Source of the DNA: DASRDU01 sp046331565
Lineage (GTDB): Bacteria > Acidobacteriota > Blastocatellia > RBC074
DNA: 64,000 nucleotides
NCBI GenBank assembly: GCA_046331565.1
Contig: JAXLQP010000001.1
Span: 2,728,001-2,792,000 of the forward strand
Direction of reading: 5' to 3'
The notes under the pieces were generated by a model, which saw only the letters and a program-made list of their open reading frames with translations, searched no databases and was not told the DNA's origin. This document shows positions 1 through 8,468 of the stretch, in pieces (positions within the stretch are counted from its first letter, which is position 1; every line of letters begins with the position of its first letter). The position numbers and the translations under genes are program-made.

Positions 1-258
1 GATCAGTTGATCGGCAGCACCAACGGCATCGCCTGTGCAATGTGTCATCCGAACGCGGCCAACACGCACCCGGAGACTTATCCGAAGTTTCAGATTCAGC
101 TTCGGCGCGTGGCGCTGCTGCGCGATATGATCAACTGGTGCATCGAAAATCCGGCGCGCGGTAAAAAGCTCGCCGCCGATGACCCGAAGATGCGCGCCCT
201 CGAAGCCTACATTATGTCGCAGCGCAAGGGCGTGCCGATGGAGTACGGCAAACATTGA
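1..258 (+). CDS. c-type cytochrome, C-terminal fragment (5' end outside window)
   Basis: The reading frame is open from the first base, so this is the last 85 residues of a longer protein whose start lies upstream. One heme attachment motif (CAMCH) sits near residue 12 of the visible part, followed by a mostly helical tail with a PKFQ stretch and two conserved-looking Trp/Arg segments. A covalently bound heme implies export and a role in periplasmic electron transfer. The neighbour downstream is an Fe-S oxidoreductase with DUF3501, a pairing seen in redox clusters. The tail loosely recalls sulfur-oxidation cytochromes, but too little is visible to name a family. Confidence 0.8.
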   Translation, partial: DQLIGSTNGIACAMCHPNAANTHPETYPKFQIQLRRVALLRDMINWCIENPARGKKLAADDPKMRALEAYIMSQRKGVPMEYGKH

Positions 259-260
259 AG

Positions 261-348
261 AGTGGTTAGTGGTCAGTGGTTAGTGGTTAGTGCGCTGCGG
301 AGCGCCGATTCCCACTAACCACTAACCACCAGCCACTAACCACTGACT
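261..348. repeat. Inverted repeat family R1 (AGTGGTTAGTGG), copy 1
   Basis: Left arm 261-292 is built of AGTGGTTAGTGG/GTCAGTGG units and right arm 313-348 carries their reverse complement, so the spacer can fold into a long hairpin. The right arm ends one base before the ATG at 350, leaving no room for a normal ribosome binding site. A second copy lies at 51512-51646. Confidence 0.85.
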
Positions 349-349
349 T

Positions 350-1678
350 ATGTCCCTCGAACAAGGCGATCTGACTTCGGTTGCGGTTGACTGGAATGAG
401 TCTGAATACTGGGACGCGCACGCGCTCGACCGCGAATTGCGGCGGCAGTACGATGTCTGCAATTCGTGCCGCCTGTGTTTCAATCTCTGCCCTGCCTTTC
501 CGAAGCTGTTTGAGTTTTTCGATCTTGAAGAAGTTGATTCAGACCCGGACAAACTGACCGAACCGCAGGTCAGAGAGTTCGTTGATCTCTGCTACAACTG
601 CAAGCTCTGTTTCATCAAATGTCCCTATACGCCGCCGCATAAATTCCTGATTGATATTCCAAGGCTCGTGATGCGCGCCCGCGCCGTTGAAGCGCGCAAC
701 AACGGTGATGTCAGCATCTCTGAACTGCTGCTGACCACGCCTGACAAAGTCGGGCCGCTGGCTGGCAAAGTCGCGCCGCTCGTCAATCTGGCGAATGAAA
801 ACAAAGCCAATCGCTGGCTGATGGAAAAGACGATGGGCGTGCATCGCCGCAAAATTCTGCCGAAGTTTCACGCGCAGACTTTTGAGCGATGGTTCAGAAA
901 GAACATCGGTGAATCAACGCTCACCGTCAAGGAAACAAGCCGCCCGAAAGTCGCGCTCTTTCACACCTGCATCGTCAATTACAACGAACCGCAGATTGGC
1001 CGGGCCACGGTGCGCGTGCTGCAAAGGAACGATCTTGAGATCGCTGATCCGCCCGGACAGCAGTGCTGCGGGATGCCTTACCTTGACGCCGGGCGCGTCG
1101 AGCCTGCGCTCGAACACTTTCGCGCGAATGTGCAAACGCTGCTGCCCTGGGTGCGCGAGGGTTATGACATCGTTGTGCCTGAGCCGACGTGCGGTATCAT
1201 GCTGAAGAAAGAGTACGCTGATTATTTGCAGGGTGAGGAACGCGAGCAGGCGCTTGAAGTCGCCCGCCGCACTTACGATTTGTCAGAGTACCTGATGAAG
1301 CTGAACGCGGAAGGAAAACTGAAGAAGGATTTTCCGGTCAGAGTCGGCACGGTGGCCTATCATCAGCCGTGTCATCTGAAATACCAGGCCATCGGTCAGA
1401 AATCCATCGAACTGCTGCGGCTCGCGGGCGTTGAAGTGATCTTCATTGACAAGGGCTGCTCCGGCCACGACGGCACCTGGGCGATGAAGAAACAGTATTT
1501 CGAGCTGTCGCAGAAAGTCGCCGCCAAACTTCATCGCGGCGTCAAGGAATCAAACGCCGATCTGGTCGCCACTGACTGCTCGCTCGCCGGGCTTCAGATT
1601 CAGCAGGGCACAGGCCGCACCACGCTGCATCCGGTCGAAGTGCTGGCAAAGGCTTACGGAATTGATGAGAAGGATTAG
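350..1678 (+). CDS. GlpC/HdrD-like Fe-S oxidoreductase
   Basis: 442 residues. Two ferredoxin-type 4Fe-4S motifs are visible near the N-terminus (Cys 37/40/43/47 and 81/84/87/91), each followed by Pro. The C-terminal half has the two cysteine-rich CCG-type repeats of the GlpC/HdrD/LldE family: QQCCGMP and a second, degenerate copy with PCH and GCSGHDG. The family shuttles electrons between a dehydrogenase or thiol partner and the membrane quinone pool or cytochromes. The next gene is DUF3501, a common partner of this subtype, and the preceding gene is a cytochrome c. The ATG abuts an inverted repeat, so initiation must be leaderless or SD-independent, or else the start lies elsewhere. The substrate is unknown. 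Confidence 0.85.
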   Translation: MSLEQGDLTSVAVDWNESEYWDAHALDRELRRQYDVCNSCRLCFNLCPAFPKLFEFFDLEEVDSDPDKLTEPQVREFVDLCYNCKLCFIKCPYTPPHKFLIDIPRLVMRARAVEARNNGDVSISELLLTTPDKVGPLAGKVAPLVNLANENKANRWLMEKTMGVHRRKILPKFHAQTFERWFRKNIGESTLTVKETSRPKVALFHTCIVNYNEPQIGRATVRVLQRNDLEIADPPGQQCCGMPYLDAGRVEPALEHFRANVQTLLPWVREGYDIVVPEPTCGIMLKKEYADYLQGEEREQALEVARRTYDLSEYLMKLNAEGKLKKDFPVRVGTVAYHQPCHLKYQAIGQKSIELLRLAGVEVIFIDKGCSGHDGTWAMKKQYFELSQKVAAKLHRGVKESNADLVATDCSLAGLQIQQGTGRTTLHPVEVLAKAYGIDEKD

Positions 1679-1743
1679 CCACGAATGAACACGAATCAGC
1701 ACGAATGAAATACAAATCAGTGGTCATTCGTGTAAATTCGTGG
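1679..1743. repeat. Inverted repeat family R2 (CCACGAAT..ACACGAAT)
   Basis: Arms 1679-1696 and 1726-1743 are 18 bp and complementary except for two positions. The repeat fills most of the gap between the Fe-S gene and DUF3501. A single arm of the same sequence recurs at 7247-7264. Confidence 0.75.
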
Positions 1744-1753
1744 TCGGCTTGTA

Positions 1754-2338
1754 ATGATGAAAAAAGTCGCAATCACTGAAATCAAAGACATCGCGCAGTA
1801 CGAAAAGGCGCGCCCGGATTTTCGCCGTCAGATTATTGAACTGAAAAAGAATCGCCGCGTGCCGGTCGGACCGAGCGTGACCTTTGTCTTTGAAAATCAC
1901 GACACGGTGCTGTTTCAGATTCAGGAGATGATGCGCGCTGAACGCATTGTTGATGACGCGGCGATTCAGCACGAGATTGACACTTACAATCAACTGCTGC
2001 CGGATGAAAACGAACTCGCAGCCACAATGCTGATTGAATTGCAGAATCAGTCGCGCATCCGCGAAGAGATGACGAAATTCCTGGGCGTCAACACCGGCGA
2101 ATGCATCTGGCTGCAAATCGGTGATGACAGGCTGCCGGGCAACTTCGACGCGGGGCAAAGCGATGAGCGCCGCATCAGCGCGGTGCAGTATGTGCGCTTC
2201 AGATTCAGCAACGCACAGCGCGAAGCTTTCATCTCAGGCACAGCGCCTGCGAAACTGGTCATTCATCACCCGCACTATCAGCACGAAGCCGTGATTGCAG
2301 GCACAGTGCGCGAATCGCTCGCGCAGGATTTTGATTGA
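1754..2338 (+). CDS. DUF3501 family protein
   Basis: 194 residues, soluble, no signal peptide. It has the typical DUF3501 opening (Ile..Tyr-Glu..Arg..Phe-Arg..Ile-Ile-Glu-x-Lys-Lys-x-Arg-Arg) and the FENHDTVLFQIQEM segment. The function of the family is not established. It is repeatedly found beside GlpC/HdrD-like Fe-S proteins, as here, which suggests a role in the same redox complex or its assembly. Two adjacent ATGs (1754 and 1757) are possible starts. An inverted repeat separates it from the upstream gene, so co-transcription would read through a hairpin. Confidence 0.8.
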   Translation: MMKKVAITEIKDIAQYEKARPDFRRQIIELKKNRRVPVGPSVTFVFENHDTVLFQIQEMMRAERIVDDAAIQHEIDTYNQLLPDENELAATMLIELQNQSRIREEMTKFLGVNTGECIWLQIGDDRLPGNFDAGQSDERRISAVQYVRFRFSNAQREAFISGTAPAKLVIHHPHYQHEAVIAGTVRESLAQDFD

Positions 2339-2345
2339 ACTGACA

Positions 2346-3452
2346 ATGAGCATTACTTCACTCAGACAACTTCACGAAGCCGCAGGCGCGCAGTACGGCG
2401 ATGACAATTCCCTGCCCCGTTCATATGGCGACGTGCGCGCTGAATACGCGGCGATTCGCGGCGGCGTGGCCGTGCTTGATTTCTCGCCCGAAGGCAAACT
2501 TGAAGTCAGCGGCAAGAATGCGGCGCAGTTCATCAACGGCCTTGTCACCAACGAAGTCAAAACGCTGGCATCCGGTCACGGCGTGCCCGCAGCCTTTCTT
2601 GATGCGCACGGCAAGGTCAGTGCGCTCTGTCGCATTTACAACCTTGATGGCAGGCTGCTGCTGCAACTTCATCCTGAGCGGCGCGAGAAGATTTACAACA
2701 ACCTGAAACGCTTCACGCTCGCAGGCGAATTTTTCCTGAATGATCTGACCGAACAACAGTCGCTGATTTCACTACAGGGGCCGCATGCGGCGGCATTGCT
2801 TGAATCGCTGACGGGCGCGGCAGTCAGTGAAAATGAAATCACAATTGCTGAGCGCGTAATTGCTGATCAGACGGTGCTGGTGGCAACTCACGCGCGCTGC
2901 GGCGAAGCAGGTTTTGATTTATTCGTTGCGGCTGAAGCTGCGCCGCAGGTGTGGCAGGCGATCATCGTACGCGGCGCTGAGTTCGGCGCACGCGCTGTCG
3001 GCCAGGAAGCTTTTGAAATTGCGCGCATCGAAGCCGCCGTGCCGCGCGAAGGCATTGACGTTAATGACACGCACATTCTGCTTGAAGCGGGGCTTGATGA
3101 TTCGGTCAGTTACACCAAGGGCTGTTATCTCGGTCAGGAGATCATCGCCCGCATTCACTGGCGCGGTCAGCCCGCCAAGCGGCTGATGAAATTGTCCGTC
3201 AGTGCTGACGCGCCGCCTGCGGGAGCGGAGCTTTACGGCAGCGACGGAAAAAAAGTCGGCGCAATCACGAGCAGCACGCGCAGTCTGGCGAACGATGAAA
3301 TCATCGCGCTCGGTTATGTGCATCGTTACTACATTGCGCCTGGCACTGAACTGACGATCAGAAACGGCGAAACTGAAATCGGCACAGCGACAGTAAGCGC
3401 GCTGCCTGCAACCGCCGATCAGCCGCCTGAGTCACAGGCATCAACACCATGA
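2346..3452 (+). CDS. ygfZ: YgfZ/GcvT-domain folate-binding protein
   Basis: 368 residues from the ATG at 2346, chosen because upstream in-frame starts lie inside the previous gene. It has the aminomethyltransferase-like fold of GcvT followed by the YgfZ signature K-G-C-Y-x-G-Q-E (TKGCYLGQE) near residue 260, which contains the functional Cys. In the known family, YgfZ acts with folate in the repair or assembly of certain Fe-S clusters. This fits the Fe-S protein encoded two genes upstream. The stop codon overlaps the next start (ATGA), so translation is probably coupled. Confidence 0.88.
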   Translation: MSITSLRQLHEAAGAQYGDDNSLPRSYGDVRAEYAAIRGGVAVLDFSPEGKLEVSGKNAAQFINGLVTNEVKTLASGHGVPAAFLDAHGKVSALCRIYNLDGRLLLQLHPERREKIYNNLKRFTLAGEFFLNDLTEQQSLISLQGPHAAALLESLTGAAVSENEITIAERVIADQTVLVATHARCGEAGFDLFVAAEAAPQVWQAIIVRGAEFGARAVGQEAFEIARIEAAVPREGIDVNDTHILLEAGLDDSVSYTKGCYLGQEIIARIHWRGQPAKRLMKLSVSADAPPAGAELYGSDGKKVGAITSSTRSLANDEIIALGYVHRYYIAPGTELTIRNGETEIGTATVSALPATADQPPESQASTP

Positions 3453-3766
3453 GCGAACAGACTGAACAGGCAGACGAGAAAATCCAGCCGACAGTCATGC
3501 CGGAATGGAATCTGGCATCGGCAGAAACGGCTTACAGCGCGCTGGCAACGTGCCTTGAGCATATTCAGATCAGCGGGCTGGTCATCGCCGCGCTGGCGCA
3601 CACTGCCGGTGAAGAAAGGCTGAAGGAACTGGTGCAGAGCGAACCCTGGCAGCTTTACATGGCCAGCAAACGCGAGCTTGAAGCGGCCCGGCAGAAAGTT
3701 GCTGCGCTGACTGATCTGATTGAACGCATACGCGCCGCTGAAAACACGAACGATCAGACGGACTGA
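3449..3766 (+). CDS. small acidic helical protein of unknown function
   Basis: 105 residues, not recognised. The start overlaps the ygfZ stop by 4 bp, which supports it as a real, translationally coupled gene. The middle is hydrophobic/helical (AYSALATCLEHIQISGLVIAAL) and the C-terminal third is a charged helix likely to form a short coiled coil. No signal peptide or metal motif is seen. It lies between ygfZ and a rhodanese in a tightly spaced operon, so a sulfur or Fe-S housekeeping role is possible, but only from context. Confidence 0.7.
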   Translation: MSEQTEQADEKIQPTVMPEWNLASAETAYSALATCLEHIQISGLVIAALAHTAGEERLKELVQSEPWQLYMASKRELEAARQKVAALTDLIERIRAAENTNDQTD

Positions 3767-3778
3767 CAGAGAAAACTT

Positions 3779-4105
3779 ATGTCTTTTGGAATTATTACTG
3801 TCACTGAATTGAAGGCAAAGCAGGATGCCGGTGAAAAGTTCCGGCTGATTGATGTGCGCGAACCGCTGGAATACAACATTGCGCGCATTCCCGGCGCTGA
3901 ACTCAGACCGCTCGGACAGATTCCGCAATGGGCGCAGCAACTGCCCGATAAAGACGAAGAGATCGTGCTGCATTGTCATCACGGCATGCGTTCGGCGCGG
4001 GCGTGCGAATATCTGGCGCGGCTGGGCTTTACGAATCTGAAAAATCTGACCGGAGGCATTGCCGCCTGGTCACAGCAGGTTGATCCGTCAGTTCCGCAGT
4101 ATTGA
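3779..4105 (+). CDS. single-domain rhodanese-like protein
   Basis: 108 residues forming one rhodanese domain. The LIDVREPLEY motif lies near the N-terminus. The active-site loop HCHHGMRS carries the catalytic Cys that would hold a persulfide, followed by a helix and GGIAAW near the C-terminus. Single-domain rhodaneses transfer sulfane sulfur to thiols, cyanide or protein acceptors in the cytoplasm. The gene is 12 bp after the preceding gene and 3 bp before the next, in the ygfZ operon, which suggests sulfur transfer linked to Fe-S work. Confidence 0.88.
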   Translation: MSFGIITVTELKAKQDAGEKFRLIDVREPLEYNIARIPGAELRPLGQIPQWAQQLPDKDEEIVLHCHHGMRSARACEYLARLGFTNLKNLTGGIAAWSQQVDPSVPQY

Positions 4106-4108
4106 GTT

Positions 4109-4462
4109 ATGCCGCTTTCGCCTGCCTGTCTGCCCGCTGTTGAGCTGTTCAATCGCGGCGCTTATTTCGCGTGTCACGAGGCGCTGGAGCCGTTGTGGCT
4201 CGCGGCCAGCGAACCTGAACGCACGCTGCTGCACGCGCTGATTCAGGCGGCGGCGGCGCTGCATCATCTACAGCGTGGCAATCAGAAAGGCGCGCGCAGC
4301 GTCTGGCAGCGGGCAAAAGAGAAAATGCTTGCGCTGCCGCCGCACCTGATCGAACCGGAATTGAATGAACTGCTGCCGCAGATTGAAGCGGCGCTTGATT
4401 CCGGCACTGCCGCCTTTGCCCTTCCTCAAATCAAGCTGACCAGCCTTTCCGCATTCAAATGA
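4109..4462 (+). CDS. DUF309 family protein
   Basis: 117 residues, all helical. It shows the DUF309 signature F-N-x-G-x-Y-F-x-C-H-E-x-L-E-x-L-W near residue 10 and a second conserved helix, LIQAAAALHHLQRGN. The His-Glu-rich helices suggest a small metal- or ligand-binding bundle, but no function is established for the family. It lies 3 bp after the rhodanese and overlaps the S41 protease start (ATGA at 4459), so it is part of the same operon. Confidence 0.8.
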   Translation: MPLSPACLPAVELFNRGAYFACHEALEPLWLAASEPERTLLHALIQAAAALHHLQRGNQKGARSVWQRAKEKMLALPPHLIEPELNELLPQIEAALDSGTAAFALPQIKLTSLSAFK

Positions 4463-5760
4463 GATCACGTCGTTTCATCACAGGTTCGCTGCCGGTCGCG
4501 CTGCTCGTTGTGCTGTGCTGGCTGCCGCTCGGCCTTTCAATGCGGCCCGCTTCGGCGCAATCGGCCATCTCAACGCTTTCATTGAAAGACCGGCAGAATG
4601 TTTTCAATCGCGTCTGGCGGCTGATCAATGAGCGTTATTACGATCCGCAACTGCACGGCATCAACTGGCGCGCGGCGCGTGATCGTTACCAGCCGCGCAT
4701 TGAAACGGTCGCGGGTGATGAAGCGTTTTATGACCTGCTCGAACAAATGGTCGCTGAATTGCGCGATGCACATACGCACGTGCGCAGCCCCTTAAAACGC
4801 AGCCTGCGCGATAAAACACAGGGCATCAGCACCGGCATCAATTTTTATGAAGTCGAAGGCCAGCCCGTTGTCACCAGCATCACGGCTGAACCTGAAATCA
4901 TCAGGCAGGGCGTTGCGCCCGGGATGGCGCTGCTCTCGATTGATCGCCAGCCGGTTGCCAGACGAATTGCCGAAGTACGCGAGGTGATCGGAGTTTCATC
5001 ATCTGAACGAGCCAGGCGCGCACTGATTTACGGCAAACTGCTCGACGGCCCGCCTGAAACCAGCGTCACGCTGACACTGGCATCAGGCGCCAGCGCCGCA
5101 GCCGCGCCTGTTTCAGTCACTGCGCGCCGCCGCGTCGTATCAACGCTGCCGCAGGTGCAGTCGCGCAGGCTCACATCGGGCATCGGCTACATTCACCTGA
5201 GCAACTGGAAGATTCCGGCAGCCGAATTGTTCAGGGCCTCGCTGGAGCAGTTCAGGGACGCGCCCGGTCTGGTGATTGATCTGCGCGACAATGGCGGCGG
5301 TGATCCGAAGATGGTCTTGTCGGTCGGCAGTCTGTTTCTGGCGCGCCGGACTTCGTTTGGCACTTTTACGCGGCGGTCAGGCAATCCGGTTGCACTCTCT
5401 GCCGGGCGCGAAGGCAACAGGCTCTATGACGGCCCGCTCGTCATTCTCGTCAACGAAGCATCGGGCAGCGGCTCTGAAATTTTTGCCGCCGCCATGCAGG
5501 AAAGCGGGCGCGCCACCGTCATCGGTCAACAGACGTGCGGCTGTGTGCTGGCCGCTGACAGAGAAAAACTGCCGGGCGGCGGCGAACTCAGTTACAGCGT
5601 TTACGGTTATCTGTCAGCACGCGGGCGGCGACTGGAAGGCAGCGGCGTCATGCCTGACCGTATCGTGCCGCTGAAGCTGAGTGATTTGCGCGAGCGACGC
5701 GATGCCGCGCTGCTTGAAGCAGAGAAAGTTTTGAAGGATCGCCTGGCGGCCCGGCAATAA
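4459..5760 (+). CDS. S41 family (tail-specific-like) serine protease, exported
   Basis: 433 residues. The N-terminus has a signal peptide (Arg-rich start, hydrophobic stretch, cleavage near ASAQS at about 35). A CtpA-like helical region and PDZ-like segment (about 120-205) precede the peptidase core. The core shows LVIDLRDNGGGD and the nucleophile region NEASGSGSEIFAAA. The Lys expected in the next strand of CtpA-type enzymes (TxGKxTFGKG) is absent: here the sequence is VIGQQTCGCVL. Either another residue serves as base or the enzyme is a tricorn-like or inactive variant. Family members trim exported or misfolded proteins in the envelope. Confidence 0.85.
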   Translation: MRSRRFITGSLPVALLVVLCWLPLGLSMRPASAQSAISTLSLKDRQNVFNRVWRLINERYYDPQLHGINWRAARDRYQPRIETVAGDEAFYDLLEQMVAELRDAHTHVRSPLKRSLRDKTQGISTGINFYEVEGQPVVTSITAEPEIIRQGVAPGMALLSIDRQPVARRIAEVREVIGVSSSERARRALIYGKLLDGPPETSVTLTLASGASAAAAPVSVTARRRVVSTLPQVQSRRLTSGIGYIHLSNWKIPAAELFRASLEQFRDAPGLVIDLRDNGGGDPKMVLSVGSLFLARRTSFGTFTRRSGNPVALSAGREGNRLYDGPLVILVNEASGSGSEIFAAAMQESGRATVIGQQTCGCVLAADREKLPGGGELSYSVYGYLSARGRRLEGSGVMPDRIVPLKLSDLRERRDAALLEAEKVLKDRLAARQ

Positions 5761-5809
5761 ATCCATCTCAAATCTCAGATTTCAAATCTCACAGCGAGGA
5801 ACAAACGGC

Positions 5810-6277
5810 ATGCTGCTCAAAACCAGACTGGCGCTGCTTGGATTGTGGATTGGGGCGATGTTCTTTTTCAGCTTCTTTGTGGCTCCGGCGGCGTTCGGAG
5901 TGCTGCCTTCGACTTATCTGGCCGGGCAGGTTGTTTCGCGCACGCTCGGCGGGCTTGAAATATGCGGTCTGATCATCGGGCTGGCGCTGATTGCCTTGCT
6001 GCTCGCGGCGCAACGAGGCAAAGGATTTATTTTTGAGCTGGCGCTGCTGTTGCTGATGCTGGCGGCAACGGCGGTTTCACGATTCGTCGTGTCAGCGTGG
6101 CTGCATCAGATTCGGCTTGATTTCGGTGAACGGCTGGCCGGTCTGGCCGCTGATGATCCGACACGCGCGACCTTCAATTTACTGCATCAGGTTTCGGTCA
6201 GCCTGACCGGACTGACGCTGCTCGCGGCGCTGGCGCTGATGATCTTTCTGATCACCAGACGTTCAACTGAACAGTAA
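5810..6277 (+). CDS. DUF4149 (TMEM205-like) membrane protein
   Basis: 155 residues with four predicted membrane helices, at about residues 5-25, 45-65, 75-100 and 125-147. The opening G-x-W-x-G-x-M-x-F-F-x-F-x-x-A-P-x-x-F matches the DUF4149/TMEM205 family of small membrane proteins. Function is unknown. A GAGGA ribosome site lies upstream of the ATG. The 49-bp gap to the protease gene contains a short AAATCT-type palindrome (5769-5790). Confidence 0.75.
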   Translation: MLLKTRLALLGLWIGAMFFFSFFVAPAAFGVLPSTYLAGQVVSRTLGGLEICGLIIGLALIALLLAAQRGKGFIFELALLLLMLAATAVSRFVVSAWLHQIRLDFGERLAGLAADDPTRATFNLLHQVSVSLTGLTLLAALALMIFLITRRSTEQ

Positions 6278-6498
6278 AGTCATTTCGTTCCGGCTTTGCG
6301 GTTCGACAAGCTGGCAGCCTGGCGAACCGCGCGGCACAATTTTCACGCAATAAACTCAGCCTGTTTGATTCCCTGCCTGACCGGCCTGCCTTCGACACAC
6401 TTTTGTCGTCTGCGCGTCATTGTTTCGCCTGGAAGCTGTAGAGAATTGCCAATGTCAGAGACGCGAACGATGCCCCGATGAGTTGAAGGAAACCGGCA
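6278..6498. other. 221-bp spacer before the PEP-CTERM gene
   Basis: No credible gene. It contains a short GCGGTTCG..CGAACCGC inverted repeat near 6298-6331. I searched for a sigma-54 element, because PEP-CTERM genes are often under PrsR/sigma-54, and found no GG-N10-GC match with TTGC. Confidence 0.5.
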
Positions 6499-7128
6499 AT
6501 GAAGCACACACATAAATTCACGGGATCGTTCATTCTGCTTACCCTGCTGCTGCTGATCGGCGCAGTGGCCAAAGCAGATCCGATTACGCTCACGAGCGCC
6601 AGCCTCAGCGCAGGCGGCGCCAATACGCTGTCACTTCAGGGGACTGGACTGAACGTGCAGCTCAACTTTCAGTCGCAGCCGCTGCCTTACGTTTATGAGG
6701 AAGGCAAAACGACGGTCGCGGTTTCACTGACTCCGGCTTCCGGCACGGCTTCCAGCCCGTTCATCATCAACGGAGTGGATTACGCCGGGTCGAATATTTC
6801 GGGGCAGGCGACGTTTTACATTGATCTGAGAAATGCCGGGAATACGGCAACGGATACGCGCACGATCACGGGCACGCTGAAGGTTACTGATCCGCAGAAC
6901 GGAGCGACAATCACGACGCTTGATTTCAGCTTCACGGCTTCGGTGACAGTGACTCTGGCGGCAGACCCGTGCGGCTGCAGGTACATCACCTCATTCACAG
7001 CAAAGGGCGCGGGCACTGCGATCCCGAACGGCCCGCAGGTTCCTGAACCTGCCACGATGCTTCTGCTCGGCAGCGGACTGGCTGCCATCGCCGCGAAGAT
7101 GCGGCGCAGGAAATCGCAGCGAGAATAA
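6499..7128 (+). CDS. PEP-CTERM sorting domain protein, exported
   Basis: 209 residues. The signal peptide (residues 1-26, ending AVAKA) is followed by a Ser/Thr/Gly-rich, probably all-beta ectodomain. At the C-terminus is the sorting signal VPEPATMLLLGSGLAAIA followed by KMRRRKSQR: the PEP motif, a membrane helix and a basic tail. In known systems an EpsH/XrtA exosortase cleaves such proteins and links them to surface polysaccharide. A GAAGGA ribosome site precedes the ATG. The ectodomain has no recognised family. No exosortase gene is in the window. Confidence 0.85.
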   Translation: MKHTHKFTGSFILLTLLLLIGAVAKADPITLTSASLSAGGANTLSLQGTGLNVQLNFQSQPLPYVYEEGKTTVAVSLTPASGTASSPFIINGVDYAGSNISGQATFYIDLRNAGNTATDTRTITGTLKVTDPQNGATITTLDFSFTASVTVTLAADPCGCRYITSFTAKGAGTAIPNGPQVPEPATMLLLGSGLAAIAAKMRRRKSQRE

Positions 7129-7365
7129 GATTCGAGTTTAGTGTCTCCTTTTGTTGCTCTTGTTTGGTTCGCTTGTTGTCTCCTTTGAAGCTCATTGGTT
7201 CGCCAGTGGGCTTCTTTTTTTGCAGGGACAGAATCAGCAAAACCAGCCACGAATTCACACGAATTTCAGTGTGGCGCGATTTGCCAGAATCGCGCCACAC
7301 TTCCCGGACACGCAATTGAAACCTGATCTGATTCCGCATTCCGCACTCCACACTCCGCACTCGAT
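7129..7365. other. Convergent spacer packed with repeats
   Basis: This gap between the PEP-CTERM gene and a minus-strand gene holds one arm of R2 (7247-7264), a short copy of R3 (7269-7300) and a tract of CCGCACTC-type units (7332-7365). No gene is seen. Confidence 0.6.
7267..7335 (-). repeat. Dispersed repeat R3, short copy
   Basis: The core 7269-7300 is a perfect hairpin (13-bp arms GTGTGGCGCGATT / AATCGCGCCACAC around TGCCAG). The flank TTCCCGGACACGCAATTGAAACCTGATC matches, in reverse orientation, the flank of the longer copies at 11882 and 63046. It may act as a terminator for either neighbour. Confidence 0.75.
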
Positions 7366-8301
7366 TCATTTCCGGCCTCGCGTGTGGCGGGTTGTGTTTG
7401 CGGCGCTGCCGTATTGCAGCCTGAATTTCACCATCAGCGGCTCGCCTGGTTTCGCCTGCGGGTTGTAAAAGACTGACTGCGGAACCGGGTCATTATCCTT
7501 CAGCGTGCGGGCGGGATCAGCGCCTGCTTCCTTTTCAACTTTTGTCAGCGGCGCGCCAATGCCTGCGCTGTATTCAAGGTGTCCGGTCTGCTGACCCCAT
7601 TGCTGTTCCCACAGCGCCACCTGCGCGTCGGTCAGCCGGAGCGGCTTGTCACCGATCACGAGTTCGCTGAGCGGCTGCGGCGTAATCAGAATCGTCAGCA
7701 GTTCGCCCGTGTGATCAGGGCGAATGCGCTGGATGGAAAAGTACGGAATCTCGTCCTGACGATCAGGGATTTCAATGATGCGGCCCCGGCTGACCTGATT
7801 GCTGCCGCCGCGAATCGAGGCAATCGGAAAGATCAGCAGCGGTTCACCCACGCTGCCATCAGCGAACTGCTCACGGTCAACAACGTAGAGAAAGCCTGAA
7901 CGCACGGGTTCAATGCTCAGCCTGATGCGGCTGCCTTCCTGCAACGGAGCCGCTGCCGACACGCGCACCGGAACCCACTGCATGCCTTCTGAACCAGCCT
8001 GCAACAGCAGCCGTTCGCCCCGCTGCGACGGGCGCGCAGGCTGAAGCTGCCAGACGGTGACGCCGAGCGCGTTGTCGCTGGCGACGCCTTCAGCATTCAC
8101 CTGCGGCGTGACGTTGCGATAACGGCGCACGCGGGCAGCAGCGCGGCGCGGCTGAGGCTGCGATGCCGGGCTGCTGTAAGCCTTGTTCCAGAAATCGCGC
8201 GTCGTTTCAGGCTGCTGCGCCTGCGCCGGGTCGTACAGCCCGCACCACGCCACACAACACATCAGTATTTTGAAAGTCCGGCTGACAGCAGATTGATTCA
8301 T
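7366..8301 (-). CDS. exported DUF4384-like protein
   Basis: 311 residues from the ATG at 8301, which has a good AAGGAG site upstream; a longer frame to 8472 would run through a repeat and is rejected. A signal peptide (about 1-28) is followed by a Pro/Arg-rich linker (RRAAARVRRYR). A beta domain from about residue 95 contains SRIRLSIEPVRSGFLYVVDRE, which matches the DUF4384 pattern. The same domain type ends the kinase at 12731-15052, so the two may bind the same ligand or surface. It lies directly downstream of the CHAT gene on the same strand. The function of DUF4384 is not established; it is often fused to caspase-like or kinase domains. Confidence 0.7.
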   Translation of the reverse strand: MNQSAVSRTFKILMCCVAWCGLYDPAQAQQPETTRDFWNKAYSSPASQPQPRRAAARVRRYRNVTPQVNAEGVASDNALGVTVWQLQPARPSQRGERLLLQAGSEGMQWVPVRVSAAAPLQEGSRIRLSIEPVRSGFLYVVDREQFADGSVGEPLLIFPIASIRGGSNQVSRGRIIEIPDRQDEIPYFSIQRIRPDHTGELLTILITPQPLSELVIGDKPLRLTDAQVALWEQQWGQQTGHLEYSAGIGAPLTKVEKEAGADPARTLKDNDPVPQSVFYNPQAKPGEPLMVKFRLQYGSAANTTRHTRGRK

Positions 8302-8378
8302 CACTGACTCCTTCACGTTTCTCTGAATTGAAACCAGCAGGCTCGCACACTCCCTGAACCGCTCTCTGACCTCCCTTC

Positions 8379-8442
8379 CTCTGCGTGCTCTGCGCCTCTG
8401 CGTGAGAATAAGTTTCACGCAGAGGCGCAGAGGCACAGAGAG
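8379..8442. repeat. Inverted repeat family R4 (CTCTGCGCCTCTGCGTG)
   Basis: Arms 8379-8408 and 8415-8442 are complementary over about 28 bp with a few mismatches and a very short loop, giving a strong hairpin. It sits between the CHAT stop codon and the SD site of the DUF4384 gene. Similar CTCTGCGCCTCTGCGTG elements are known from cyanobacterial and acidobacterial genomes. Confidence 0.8.
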
Positions 8443-8468
8443 AAGTCGCGGCGTGCAGTGATTGTTCT

